From positions 3,838,425 to 3,902,424 of the forward strand of contig NZ_JAQNDM010000002.1 of the NCBI RefSeq assembly GCF_028368975.1: a DNA stretch of 64,000 nucleotides, read 5' to 3'. The translations under genes and the position numbers were made by a program. Below, in pieces: positions 1 to 8,042 of the stretch. Positions within the stretch are counted from its first letter, which is position 1; every line of letters begins with the position of its first letter. The notes under the pieces are model-generated. The model worked only from the letters and a program-made list of their open reading frames with translations. It did no database searches and was not told where the DNA came from. The DNA is from Stigmatella ashevillena. Lineage in GTDB: Bacteria; Myxococcota; Myxococcia; Myxococcales; Myxococcaceae.

Positions 1-550
1 GGTGGCCCCCGATCTGGAGCATCCAAGGCGAGGTCGTCGACGGCGTACCGTGGAACGAGAAGTAATAAAGGCCGCGTCCGTAGTCTGTCGACGACGCGTT
101 CCCGTTGGTGACGAGCCACTGGTCCGCTTCGCGCAACTCCGCGAGCAGCGTCGAGCCCGTCGCCCCCGCAGCGACGTTCGCGAGCGCGACGGCGGCGTTC
201 TGGGCGTCCGTGCTCATATCGCCCATCCGGACTCCGTTGCGCTTCACAAACGTCGTCGGGAAGTTCGACCACTGCTGCGCATTGGCCAGAGTCTTCTCGT
301 ACAGGATCGCGGTCCGCTGCTCGGACGTGAGCCCCGCGAGGAGGGTGTTTGCGGCTGCGACCACCGCCGCCGTGTTCTCGGCCGTCGTCGCATCGCTCGC
401 GCACGAAGCAGTCCCCCCGCCGTCATCGGGAACCGTTCCGTCGTCGCCGTCCCCACACGCACCGAGCGAAATCGCTCCCAGCCCGGCAAGGCTCGCGAGG
501 CCCGCGAACAGGAGACCGCGCTCTTCTCGGCCCCAGCGTGTTCTGACCAT
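1..550 (-). CDS. DUF3500-family lipoprotein, 3' end outside the window
   Basis: Partial gene reading leftward out of the window; 183 codons are visible. It begins with a lipoprotein-type signal (hydrophobic stretch LFAGLASLAGLGAISLGAC, with Cys at about residue 33), followed by an acidic Asp/Gly-rich linker. The mature part has LTSEQR, QQWSNFP and YYFSFHGTPSTTSPW, ending in QIGGHH, which match my recollection of the DUF3500 family. The function of that family is unknown to me. The ATG at 548-550 places the signal peptide correctly. It is transcribed divergently from the protease-like gene at 710. The missing C-terminus means completeness cannot be judged. Confidence 0.8.
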   Translation of the reverse strand, partial: MVRTRWGREERGLLFAGLASLAGLGAISLGACGDGDDGTVPDDGGGTASCASDATTAENTAAVVAAANTLLAGLTSEQRTAILYEKTLANAQQWSNFPTTFVKRNGVRMGDMSTDAQNAAVALANVAAGATGSTLLAELREADQWLVTNGNASSTDYGRGLYYFSFHGTPSTTSPWMLQIGGH

Positions 551-709
551 GAAGTCACTCCTCATTGTGAAAAGACGAGGTATAGGGCCGCGAATTCGGC
601 GCAATCCAGGGCTCTCGTGAGGAGATGCTTTCAAGGCAACATTCGAAGAGGGAGTTGCTTCACAGCTTTTGAGTGAATCCACTCACATCGCTCAGATGGG
701 ACACCCGGC

Positions 710-1936
710 ATGATTCCTCTCACCCCATCACCGAAATGCCGGAGTCTCCCAATGTCCCTCTCAGACGCATCTCCCCTTCTCCCTCTCTTCGTTGCACGGT
801 GGACGCTCTTGTCCCTCAGCCTCGGGGTGGCGGTGTTCTCCCCTGCCGCGAGCGCTCAGTCCTCCCAGGACGCTTGTGTGCTTGGCAAAGGATCGCTGGA
901 GTTCAAGGGCAGACTCGGTATCTCCGCGCTAACGGATGGGAAGACTCCCTTGAAGACGGGAATACGAACCCCGACTGTCGATACGGGCTCCGCAGTGCTC
1001 GCGATTCCCAAGGCACTCATCAACAACGCAAAGCCGATTCTCTCCCAGAAGGAGCGGCCTTCGCCGGACGCGACCCCCTGTGTCATTTACTCAAGCAGTG
1101 GAGCCAAGCTGGCCGGGGAATGGGTCCGGGCACCCGTCTCCTTCTTCGATGACGGCGCCCCGCGAGGGAAGATCGTGCCCAACATGCCCGTGCTGAGTGT
1201 GCTGTACTCCTGTCACGCACCCAAGGCAGACAGTGGCAAGGCCTCCACCCCCGCCGTGACAAGTGAGGCACGGAAGCTCTGCCGCAATGAGATCGCACCC
1301 TCGGATATCTGCGTGGAATTGGATGACACATCCACGGTCGAAATGATGGGGGTTCAATTTGGCCACATTGGCGTCTCCCACGAGTACAACGCATTGCTTC
1401 AACTGGCCAGGAGTCAAGGCATGAGCCCCGGCTATATTTTCTCCGATGGCCAGCTCACTGTCGGGTTGACGGAGGAGAATACCCGGGACTTCACCTGGAC
1501 CCAACTGACGCCCTCCAGTATCTCCCGTCCCCAGTCCCCGGAGTGGGCTCCCCCGTCTGCCTGCGTCCGCATCGGCACGGGAAGCAATCCGTGGACTTCT
1601 CCCAGCGGGGAGCTGCTGGTTGATACGGGGCTCACCCAAATGTATCTGTCCGTCCCCGAGACGTCATGGCCTGACACTGAGAAGCTTGCCCCCGGCACTC
1701 CCATCACGATTCTGGCTCCATGCAACAGCAGCACCCCGCCGGTGCTGTCCTATTCCTTCGAGATGCCTGCCGCTGGCGCCGCTCAAGCACCGGCACCGAG
1801 CAAGGTGGTCCTGGAACATCCCAAGAAGGGAGGGGTCTTCATCAATACCGGGCGTCATCTGCTCGAACAATGGGACTACGCGTACAACGCCCAGTGCGGC
1901 CGCGTCGGATTCAAGAGGCGGAGCACGAAGCCATAG
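710..1936 (+). CDS. Secreted pepsin-like (bilobal aspartic protease) protein
   Basis: A 408-residue protein with a long N-terminal segment and a signal peptide ending near residue 49 (AASAQ). An alternative ATG at 752 gives a more usual signal peptide. Two Asp-Thr-Gly motifs are visible: TVDTGSAVLAIP (DTG 91-93) and LLVDTGLTQMYLSVP (DTG about 305-307). They lie about 214 residues apart, as expected for the two lobes of pepsin-family (A1) enzymes. The C-terminus (INTGRHLLEQWDYAYN...GRVGF) resembles the closing strand of A1 proteases. From family knowledge it would be an exported acid protease. Overall similarity is low, so activity is an inference. It stands alone between a divergent DUF3500 gene and a co-directional basic protein. 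Confidence 0.65.
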   Translation: MIPLTPSPKCRSLPMSLSDASPLLPLFVARWTLLSLSLGVAVFSPAASAQSSQDACVLGKGSLEFKGRLGISALTDGKTPLKTGIRTPTVDTGSAVLAIPKALINNAKPILSQKERPSPDATPCVIYSSSGAKLAGEWVRAPVSFFDDGAPRGKIVPNMPVLSVLYSCHAPKADSGKASTPAVTSEARKLCRNEIAPSDICVELDDTSTVEMMGVQFGHIGVSHEYNALLQLARSQGMSPGYIFSDGQLTVGLTEENTRDFTWTQLTPSSISRPQSPEWAPPSACVRIGTGSNPWTSPSGELLVDTGLTQMYLSVPETSWPDTEKLAPGTPITILAPCNSSTPPVLSYSFEMPAAGAAQAPAPSKVVLEHPKKGGVFINTGRHLLEQWDYAYNAQCGRVGFKRRSTKP

Positions 1937-2018
1937 CCCACGCTTCGCCGCCTCCCCTGCGGCTCCCTGACAATCCGTGCCGCCACACGCCGACACGCTG
2001 AGGCGGTATCATCGTGGG

Positions 2019-2573
2019 ATGTCTGATCTCTTCGCCGTCCGCGTCCTGGCAGTGACCTCCAAAGCGGTCCGCCTGTCGGTGACCCGCGTGCACCCTGACG
2101 CCGAGCGGCCCGCGCCTCACGCCGTGTTCGCGTTGATGTTGATGTACGACCCCATCGAGAAGTCGACGGACCCCGAGTTCAGCAAGTATCGCCACCTGAA
2201 GGACTCGGCGCTCGCACGGGAGGTGCGAGCGCACAATGGCTTCACCGTCATGTGGGTGAACGCGAACGCGCAGGCGCTCGTGGCGAAGGTGAAGCGGTCC
2301 GGCACCTCCTTTCTGGACATCCACCTGACGCACCCGGCGTGGGGTGAACATCTTCGCAAGGGCATGTCGTGGCGGACGACCGCATATGACATGGGCCCGG
2401 GCTTGCCCGCCGAACCTCGGGCGCCCCGCGCGCAGCAAGCCACAGCCAAGGCGAGCAAGCAGACACCGAAGACCGGGAGCGCAGGAGCGAAGAAGGCCGC
2501 GCGCAAGACCGGAGTGAAGAAGGCCGCGAAGGCGAAAAGCGCGGTGAAGAAGGCCGCGAAGCCCTGGACATAA
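2019..2573 (+). CDS. Hypothetical protein with histone H1-like Lys/Ala tail
   Basis: A 184-residue protein of unrecognised family. The ATG at 2019 (MSDLFAVRV) is preferred over upstream in-frame codons, which would only add low-complexity sequence. The first 125 residues look globular (for example YDPIEKSTDPEFSKYRHLKD and LDIHLTHPAWGEHL). The last 55 or so are built of Lys-Ala blocks such as KKAARKTGVKKAAKAK, much like histone H1 or bacterial H1-like tails. That suggests nucleic-acid binding, but no enzymatic motif is visible. It is convergent with the DUF3396 gene. The 80 bp between them show nothing recognisable. Confidence 0.65.
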   Translation: MSDLFAVRVLAVTSKAVRLSVTRVHPDAERPAPHAVFALMLMYDPIEKSTDPEFSKYRHLKDSALAREVRAHNGFTVMWVNANAQALVAKVKRSGTSFLDIHLTHPAWGEHLRKGMSWRTTAYDMGPGLPAEPRAPRAQQATAKASKQTPKTGSAGAKKAARKTGVKKAAKAKSAVKKAAKPWT

Positions 2574-2654
2574 ATGTTGTACACCTGGGTGCAGCAGGCA
2601 TTGGCCAAACTGTTGGAGCCACCCGCCGACCTGCTTCACTGAGAGAAGACATCC

Positions 2655-3560
2655 TCAGTCCAGGAAGCGGTGTTCCCACAAGGCATGAATATCGTCAGGG
2701 AAATAGGCCCACCCGTTCGAGTGATAGAGCCATGGAGCCAACACGCGCGCCAACTCACGGTAGGCAGGCAAGATGCGGCCTTTCTGCGTATCACCCGCTT
2801 CAGGCTCATCACCCAAGGTGACGACAACATGTCCATCGTCTCGCTGTTGAACCTCTGTGCGCGGATACACGAGGCGAGAGCGCAGCATGTCAAGCCCCCC
2901 CAGCTCGTCCAGCACCGGCTGCCCCAGGAAGGTCATCCAAGCAGGGCCTCTCAGGCGCGCGCCCAGCCGGGTGGAGAGACTCTCAAGCTCGAAAATGTCC
3001 ATCCCTGGGTATCTCAAGCAAAGACGGCTGAGTTCCTCTTCGGTTTCGCGGTAACCCAACAGAGCGTTGAAGCACAGCCCCGCGTGCCCTGAGCTGAAGG
3101 GCAGAAGGGCCGCCAACTCCAAGGCCAGCTTGCGTACCCGAACGGGGCCTTCCGCCTCCAAGAACTCCGTCGGCAGCCAGAAACCCACCGAAGAGACCCT
3201 CCGGGCATCGAAGACCGGGCTCGAAGTATCGAGCGGTTTGCCGTAATACTCGAATTGATAATCGGGAACTCCCGAAGGATCATCCGCCAAGATTGCGCTG
3301 GACACGCGTGCACCAAGCAGGTTGGCGCGAAGGGTCTCCCCTGCCCATTCGTCCAGCGGACACCATTCCCCCTCCTGATCGACATACCATCCAAGCGTCT
3401 GCGCGCCCACTGTACGCAAGTAAACGTCCAGTGAGTTCACCACTGCCTGTGCAATCTCATGATCCGGGTGTTGCATGTAGAAGCAGATCCGCAGACCGTC
3501 GCGGATCATCCTTGCCCCGTGGGCTGCGCGAAATCGGATGTGGGGGTAATTCTCGTTCAT
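2655..3560 (-). CDS. DUF3396 (type VI immunity-like) protein
   Basis: A 301-residue soluble protein starting MNENYPHIRF. Features such as RDGLRICFYMQH, FWLPTEFLE, SSGHAGLCFN and PAWMTFLGQPVLDELGG fit the DUF3396 family as I know it, whose members are often annotated as immunity proteins next to polymorphic toxins. The start codon overlaps the stop of the upstream lipoprotein gene by 4 bp (ATGA, 3557-3560), so the two are translationally coupled. This is the usual layout of a toxin followed by its immunity gene. Its likely job is to neutralise the nuclease-like domain of that lipoprotein in the producer; the pairing is inferred. Base composition here is visibly less GC-rich than in the carotenoid region. 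Confidence 0.75.
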   Translation of the reverse strand: MNENYPHIRFRAAHGARMIRDGLRICFYMQHPDHEIAQAVVNSLDVYLRTVGAQTLGWYVDQEGEWCPLDEWAGETLRANLLGARVSSAILADDPSGVPDYQFEYYGKPLDTSSPVFDARRVSSVGFWLPTEFLEAEGPVRVRKLALELAALLPFSSGHAGLCFNALLGYRETEEELSRLCLRYPGMDIFELESLSTRLGARLRGPAWMTFLGQPVLDELGGLDMLRSRLVYPRTEVQQRDDGHVVVTLGDEPEAGDTQKGRILPAYRELARVLAPWLYHSNGWAYFPDDIHALWEHRFLD

Positions 3561-4393
3561 GGCTTCTCGTGCAGGCGCTTGACTCCCCAGCGTGGGGCAA
3601 CTCGTCCGGGATTGACCCCAAAAGCCTTCTCGTACATCTGCCCCTGATGGGCAGGGTAATAGGGATGTCCTTGAGCATATGGACGCCACGTGGCGAGGTT
3701 GCTACCAGGGCACGGAAACTTGAAGTCGTAGACGTCCAAAACCTCGACAAGTTTGCCCGTATGAATGACAGCATCAGGCTCGAGCGTTCCAATGAGCCCC
3801 TGTCCACCAGCACGGCGAAGCCCTTCAACCGCCCCTTCGCTGAGAGGCTCCCAAATGCCAGAGTCCTTATTCAAGCGGTACCGTTGATTGAGGCTGAAGC
3901 CGCCAGGCCGTAACTCCTCCAACGCCTCTCTCACGCATGCAAGTGCCGCGCGGTGTTTCTCGCGCCCCAAAAGCATGGCCCGTGTGATGGGATTGCCTTG
4001 TGAATCTTTGCCCATTACTTGGGCACATTGCTGATGTGTTGGGTTGCTACCGAAATGACGCTCATTGACTTCAAAGTCTGCATTGAGGGCACATTCGCTC
4101 ATGACTTGATCGATTCTTCGCTGAAGCGCAGCATCCAAGATGTGGAGGCCTGCAGCGAGAGAGGCACCCCATTCTGCAGCACGTTGATGACCTGCGACTG
4201 GCCTAGCACCCTTGCCAAGCGCATGCGAGCAGAGCGCCGGATTGCGAAGGCATGCGTTGGTCTCTGAATCCAGGCTTTGGGAGTAGGTGCGATGTACAAC
4301 GCGCCGATCCAAGCCCGCGCCACAAGCACTGAGCAGGCCCCCAAGGGCAACCCAAACGAACCATCCCCTGAGCAGGGGCAAATGCAACACCAT
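3557..4393 (-). CDS. SitA-like lipoprotein with PD-(D/E)XK nuclease-like C-terminus (candidate polymorphic toxin)
   Basis: A 278-residue lipoprotein. The N-terminus MVLHLPLLRGWFVWVALGGL is followed by a lipobox LSAC (Cys24). The ATG at 4393 is chosen over an in-frame TTG 12 bp upstream. The middle part (about 60-175) is a conserved-looking helical region with FEVNERHFGSNPTHQQC and RAMLLGREKHRAAL. The C-terminus has EPDAVI...VYDFKFPCP (PD at 206-207, D-F-K at 223-225), a PD-(D/E)XK nuclease signature, followed by a Gln/Tyr motif (HQGQMYEKAFG). A variable toxin domain on a lipoprotein coupled to an immunity gene is the layout of the Myxococcus SitA/SitI kin-discrimination toxins, which pass between cells by outer-membrane exchange. 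Assignment to that class is inferred. Confidence 0.65.
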   Translation of the reverse strand: MVLHLPLLRGWFVWVALGGLLSACGAGLDRRVVHRTYSQSLDSETNACLRNPALCSHALGKGARPVAGHQRAAEWGASLAAGLHILDAALQRRIDQVMSECALNADFEVNERHFGSNPTHQQCAQVMGKDSQGNPITRAMLLGREKHRAALACVREALEELRPGGFSLNQRYRLNKDSGIWEPLSEGAVEGLRRAGGQGLIGTLEPDAVIHTGKLVEVLDVYDFKFPCPGSNLATWRPYAQGHPYYPAHQGQMYEKAFGVNPGRVAPRWGVKRLHEKP

Positions 4394-4511
4394 GAGGGAT
4401 ATCAAGACACGACCATTCTACACGGAGAGCCTGGGCTTCGTGAAGACGTTCGACCTGCCCATGGGCGAAGGCCCGATGACTGGCCACCGCCTCCCCCGCA
4501 GTCCCGGTTGA
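4392..4511 (+). pseudogene. Remnant of a glyoxalase/VOC-family gene
   Basis: A 39-codon reading frame beginning MRDIKTRPFYTESLGFVKTF, then DLPMGEG. FYTE-LGF-K-DLPMGE is the typical N-terminus of VOC (glyoxalase/bleomycin resistance) proteins. The similarity then stops abruptly and the frame ends at 4511, far short of the usual 120-150 residues. Its ATG overlaps, on the other strand, the start codon of the toxin gene. This suggests that a rearrangement or cassette insertion truncated a resident glyoxalase gene. Recognition rests on about 27 residues. Confidence 0.45.
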
Positions 4512-4526
4512 CCTTCTCAGGTCTTC

Positions 4527-5300
4527 TCACGAATGAGGAGCAGGCACCGGGGAGACCAGAGGGAGGAGGCCATCAGGACCTTGAGGGAAGAAAGTCTCGA
4601 TGAGGATATCCAGCACGGCGACAGGGTCGAGCACCAGGCTGGGCATGCGCGGATCCGAGTCCTCGGAGGTCTCCGGATCCGCGCCAAGATGCCAGTGGGC
4701 ACGGAAATGGGTGACGGGCCCCTTCTCCTCGCCCATTTCCACGGAATCAAGATCATACCGCATATAGACACCGTGCTCGGCCATTTGGCCCGTCTTTGTG
4801 TCGACTCGAACCTGCTGTCCCCAGAGTTGGATGTTCATGCCGACGAGGTGTCTGTTCGGATCGTCGATGAAGACCTGAAGATTGAGCCGTCCTCCGCGCA
4901 GGAGTTGCCCATCCGTCAGCTTCAGGAAGCGCTCAGGAGGAGGGGTGTCATCCTGGGGCGTCTTCTTGGCCAGGGCCATCGCATAGAGCCCCTTGCGCTT
5001 GCCAGCCTGCTCCAAGCGTTTCTGATCCGGGCGGGAGAGTTCCCGGAGTTCAACCTTCTTGAGACGCTGCTGTTCGCCGTACTGAAGGATCTCGATGTCC
5101 TGAAGCTCCCGCAGCCTCTTGCGCAGCTCGTTCTCCCATTGGCGCCCATCCAGCGCGCGAACTTGTCGCGCGGGCGCCTCCAACGCACCATGGGGCTTGC
5201 CCTCGGGCTCTGGGTCATGCCCGAGTTGACGCCAACGCAACTCGGCGGCCTGACGCGAGCGCTGGCGCCACTGCCGCCATCTCTCGCCTGCCTCGTTCAT
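4527..5300 (-). CDS. Unknown protein, third gene of an ATPase operon
   Basis: A 257-residue protein of unrecognised family. The ATG at 5300 overlaps the preceding stop by 4 bp (ATGA, 5297-5300). The first 110 residues are rich in Arg, Gln and Glu (RWRQWRQRSRQAAELRWRQ and a long helical ELRKRLRELQDIEILQYGEQ), probably coiled or helical. The C-terminal half is beta-like: LKLTDGQLL, NLQVFIDDPNRHLVGMNIQLWG, and a HFRAHWHLGADPE motif followed by a Pro/Leu-rich segment. No catalytic signature is certain; the His/Trp motif is the most distinctive. Coupling to the ATPase and the 198-residue protein implies a joint function, possibly signalling or conflict related (inference). Confidence 0.65.
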   Translation of the reverse strand: MNEAGERWRQWRQRSRQAAELRWRQLGHDPEPEGKPHGALEAPARQVRALDGRQWENELRKRLRELQDIEILQYGEQQRLKKVELRELSRPDQKRLEQAGKRKGLYAMALAKKTPQDDTPPPERFLKLTDGQLLRGGRLNLQVFIDDPNRHLVGMNIQLWGQQVRVDTKTGQMAEHGVYMRYDLDSVEMGEEKGPVTHFRAHWHLGADPETSEDSDPRMPSLVLDPVAVLDILIETFFPQGPDGLLPLVSPVPAPHS

Positions 5301-5893
5301 ACGTCGAGCGCCCCCAGCACAGCCATGGCCAAGTTGAGCCAAGAAGAATTGCGAAAGTTATCGGGAAGCCTTCCCTGCGTCCAAGCTTCGACGAACTGCT
5401 GGGGTGTCATCCCGGTTTGCACCTGGAATTCATCCAGGGTTGTCATGACAGAATCCCCACCCGTGGAAGAGGCCATCAGCTCCGTTCCTGAGACGACCTG
5501 GGTCTTGACCCAACTGAAGAAGGAAGGGGCCACGGCGGCCAAGCGAGGCAACTCTGTGGGCATGATCAGGATGAGCACCAACTGGAACCAGTCGGGCAGC
5601 CGCTCGCGGCTGGCTTCCAGCCAGCTGCCCCACTCCGCTCCTCGATCCGTGTCCACCAGAATGATGGCGCCATCTCCTCGCACGGCAGACAGTTCCGGAA
5701 TGAGGCGCAGCAAGTCATCAATGCTGGGAAACTCCCGAAGCTGGATTCCATAAACGTCCGCTTCGTCCTTCAACGCCACAGCCAGCTCCGTCCGCTGCCG
5801 GTAGTCCTCGGTGAGCACGATGGCAGGCGGATGCTGCTCGCGCCCGGTGGAGTGCAATCCTTCGACGAAGCCTCGCAGGTCCGGTGGCGGCAC
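5297..5893 (-). CDS. Unknown Rossmann-like protein, second gene of an ATPase operon
   Basis: A 198-residue protein. The best start is the GTG at 5893 with GAGG seven bases upstream. A TTG at 5899 overlapping the preceding stop is the alternative. The first half alternates hydrophobic strands and helices in a receiver/Rossmann-like order: AIVLTEDYRQRTEL, then GAIILVDTDRGAEW, then FQLVLILIMPTELP. The C-terminal part (FQVQTGMTPQQFVEAWTQGR) looks helical and could be an interaction segment. I do not recognise the family. It sits between the ATPase and a basic/beta protein with near-zero spacing, so it is probably a partner of the ATPase. Confidence 0.65.
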   Translation of the reverse strand: MPPPDLRGFVEGLHSTGREQHPPAIVLTEDYRQRTELAVALKDEADVYGIQLREFPSIDDLLRLIPELSAVRGDGAIILVDTDRGAEWGSWLEASRERLPDWFQLVLILIMPTELPRLAAVAPSFFSWVKTQVVSGTELMASSTGGDSVMTTLDEFQVQTGMTPQQFVEAWTQGRLPDNFRNSSWLNLAMAVLGALDV

Positions 5894-5895
5894 GG

Positions 5896-7002
5896 TCAAA
5901 CCTCTACGAGGACGGGATGGACAAAGAAGGTTCCTCCAGGTCCCGGAAGCACTGCCCCCGACGCGAGCATCCGGGTACGCCACTCCGTATCTGCCGGCAG
6001 TTCTCCATGGTATATGATGTGTTTCAGGAACCGCCGTGCTCGATCCAGGTCATCGCTGAAGATGCGTTTGTATGTCACGCGCATCTCATCGATGGCCTTG
6101 TCGGCGTGAGCGAATCCAGCCCTGACGACCCCTTCATCCAGTGCGAACCGGACAGCCGATGCGGCCAGCTGAAGGCCATCACGCACCACCCCCCCGTTGA
6201 AGAGCCCCAGGCGATGAAGCGCCAACGGGTCCAGGACGTCCCCCGTCCGCCTGACGGTGACGTCCTGCACGAAGGTGTTCGATGTGACAATGGGTATCTC
6301 CAGAACATCGACGTTTTGCCACTGCGCAGGAGATTCCCACCCATGGAGGGACCAATAGGGAAGCACCAGCAAGGTCTGACAGCTGCGCAAGGCAGGCGAG
6401 CGTGCAAAGGGTGCCACCGCCTCGGAGAACGTCGAAGCGGGTACCTTCTCCAAGCCATCCAGCAAGAGAAGGACATTTCGGAACCGGCCAATTTCAGAGA
6501 GCAGCCGATGCAGCGTCTGGGACAGTGCGTCGGGATCCCGCCCAGCCTCAGGCACTGGCTCAGTCGAGAAAAACAGATAAGGGCGCTCCATGCGCATTTC
6601 CTGGGTTCCAATGCGCGCGTGGACCTCGGTGATGATTTCCTTTGTCAGCTGGAGCGTAGGGACGAGGTTGCTCAGACAAAGGGAGAGCACCCGCCACAGG
6701 ATGTAGCGGTAAAGGGTCACTTCTTTGAGCCTGTACAGGTCCAGATCCCTGTCACAAGGACAGAGAAAAACAGCGAAGTCCTGCCGCAACTCCGACTGGA
6801 TGTGGATCAGCTCCGTGGATTTCCCACAGCCGGCTGGGCCTCCTAGCAGGAGCGTCGGCGCCGTTGGGGCCCGGAGACGGTTGAGCAACTGCCGACCCAG
6901 TGCGTCCTGACGGGGGACATAGCGCGCGTCCTCCATGCGGAGCGGCGAGGTGAAGCCCAATTCCTTCAGGGCGCGCTGGAGGGGACGGAGATCGGCGTCC
7001 AT
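5896..7002 (-). CDS. P-loop ATPase (AAA/STAND-like), first gene of a three-gene operon
   Basis: A 368-residue protein. The ATG at 7002 is chosen because of a GGAAG ribosome site five bases upstream; another ATG lies at 7017. A Walker A motif GGPAGCGKST is at 54-63 and a Walker B-type strand NVLLLLDGLEKV at about 176-187. The layout resembles AAA/STAND NTPases that bind nucleotide and act as switches. No transmembrane segment or sensor repeat is visible, and the C-terminus (FLKHIIYHGELP...GGTFFVHPVL) looks like a winged-helix-type end. Two small unknown genes follow with almost no gap. A WYL regulator on the same strand ends 51 bp upstream, so all four may be cotranscribed. Confidence 0.75.
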   Translation of the reverse strand: MDADLRPLQRALKELGFTSPLRMEDARYVPRQDALGRQLLNRLRAPTAPTLLLGGPAGCGKSTELIHIQSELRQDFAVFLCPCDRDLDLYRLKEVTLYRYILWRVLSLCLSNLVPTLQLTKEIITEVHARIGTQEMRMERPYLFFSTEPVPEAGRDPDALSQTLHRLLSEIGRFRNVLLLLDGLEKVPASTFSEAVAPFARSPALRSCQTLLVLPYWSLHGWESPAQWQNVDVLEIPIVTSNTFVQDVTVRRTGDVLDPLALHRLGLFNGGVVRDGLQLAASAVRFALDEGVVRAGFAHADKAIDEMRVTYKRIFSDDLDRARRFLKHIIYHGELPADTEWRTRMLASGAVLPGPGGTFFVHPVLVEV

Positions 7003-7053
7003 GAGGCTTCCTACCATGGATGGATGGCCTGTCGCCCATGCTCTCAACAGAAG

Positions 7054-8022
7054 CTAAGATCTGGGACCATTCAGGGCCGCCATCCGCGTGCCCACCTCCT
7101 GAAGGCGCCGCCGCAAGGACAGGGGTTCGAGCACTTCGATTCCGCCCCCCAGGCCAGCGAGTTGGTCCGCCGCCACGTCCTCCCCTTCCAGTTGGAGGTC
7201 CACCGTCCTCCAGCCCTCCGCATCGGGCGCGCCCGCCTCCTCGAGCATGCGGCGGACGGCGTCATGCGGAATCACACTCCGCAGGAGCGCCTGCGCGTGT
7301 GGCGACAGGCGCGCGCGGCATCGGTACGTCAGCAAGGAGCGGTCAAATGCCGCCGAGGACTCGGCCCACCATGCGGCCAGATCGAAGCCTGTGGGACGGG
7401 TGAAGGTCTCGACCCTCGCCTCGGCCCGGTGGATCCGGCTGATCCGGTAGGTGCGCAGCGACTGCTCATGCCGGGCCACCAGGTACCAAGTGCCCGCTTT
7501 GAGCACGAGTCCGAATGGATCCACGCGCCGACGCTTCGGCGGAGCGCCGTACTGAAGATCGAGCCGACGCCCTTCCCAGACGGCCTCGGCGACGGCCGGC
7601 AAGGCGTCCAGGGGCTCTGTCCGGGAGAACCAGCCGGGCGCATCGAGCAGGAACCGCTCGCGGATCCGGCTGGCCCGGCCCCGCAGCTCTTTGGGCAGCG
7701 TGGCGTCCACCTTGGCCCGCGCGCTGACGGCCACCGTGGCCAGACCCAGGTCCGCCATGGCCTGCGGCGCGCCGAACAGGAACAGGGCGTTCGCCTCGTC
7801 GGCTGTCAGCCCGTCGAGCCGGGTGCGCCAGCCCTCCACCAGCCGAATGCCTCCGTGAGGGCCCGGCTCCGTCCACACGGGCACCCCCGCCGCCATCAAC
7901 GCGGCCACATCTCGGTAGAGGGTGCGAACGGAGACTTCCAGTTCCTCGGCAAGTTCCGAGGCTTTGGCGGTTCCCCGCCGCTGGAGCACGAGGAGCAAGG
8001 CAAGCAGGCGGCTGGATTTCAT
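7054..8022 (-). CDS. YafY-type HTH-WYL transcriptional regulator
   Basis: A 322-residue regulator. An N-terminal winged helix-turn-helix (RLLALLLVLQRRGTAKASELA, then VSVRTLYRDVAALMAAGVPV) covers about residues 1-60. A central WYL domain includes DPFGLVLKAGTWYLVARHE and RTYRISRIHRAE, followed by a WCX-like C-terminal extension. Such proteins sense a ligand through the WYL domain and bind DNA as dimers. It is divergent from a DHFR-family gene across 65 bp holding a perfect 12-bp inverted repeat, probably its operator. YafY regulators beside DHFR-fold genes are common, so that gene is the likely target. Readthrough into the downstream ATPase operon is possible. Confidence 0.85.
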   Translation of the reverse strand: MKSSRLLALLLVLQRRGTAKASELAEELEVSVRTLYRDVAALMAAGVPVWTEPGPHGGIRLVEGWRTRLDGLTADEANALFLFGAPQAMADLGLATVAVSARAKVDATLPKELRGRASRIRERFLLDAPGWFSRTEPLDALPAVAEAVWEGRRLDLQYGAPPKRRRVDPFGLVLKAGTWYLVARHEQSLRTYRISRIHRAEARVETFTRPTGFDLAAWWAESSAAFDRSLLTYRCRARLSPHAQALLRSVIPHDAVRRMLEEAGAPDAEGWRTVDLQLEGEDVAADQLAGLGGGIEVLEPLSLRRRLQEVGTRMAALNGPRS

Positions 8023-8042
8023 CTCCCCGCACCCTGCCAGAA

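Noticed and set aside
105..620. Plus-strand frame over the left edge
   Set aside because: It runs antisense to the DUF3500 lipoprotein, which has a signal peptide and family motifs; the plus-strand frame has none.
4019..4267. Plus-strand frame within the toxin gene
   Set aside because: Antisense to the lipoprotein gene, no ribosome site and no recognisable domain.
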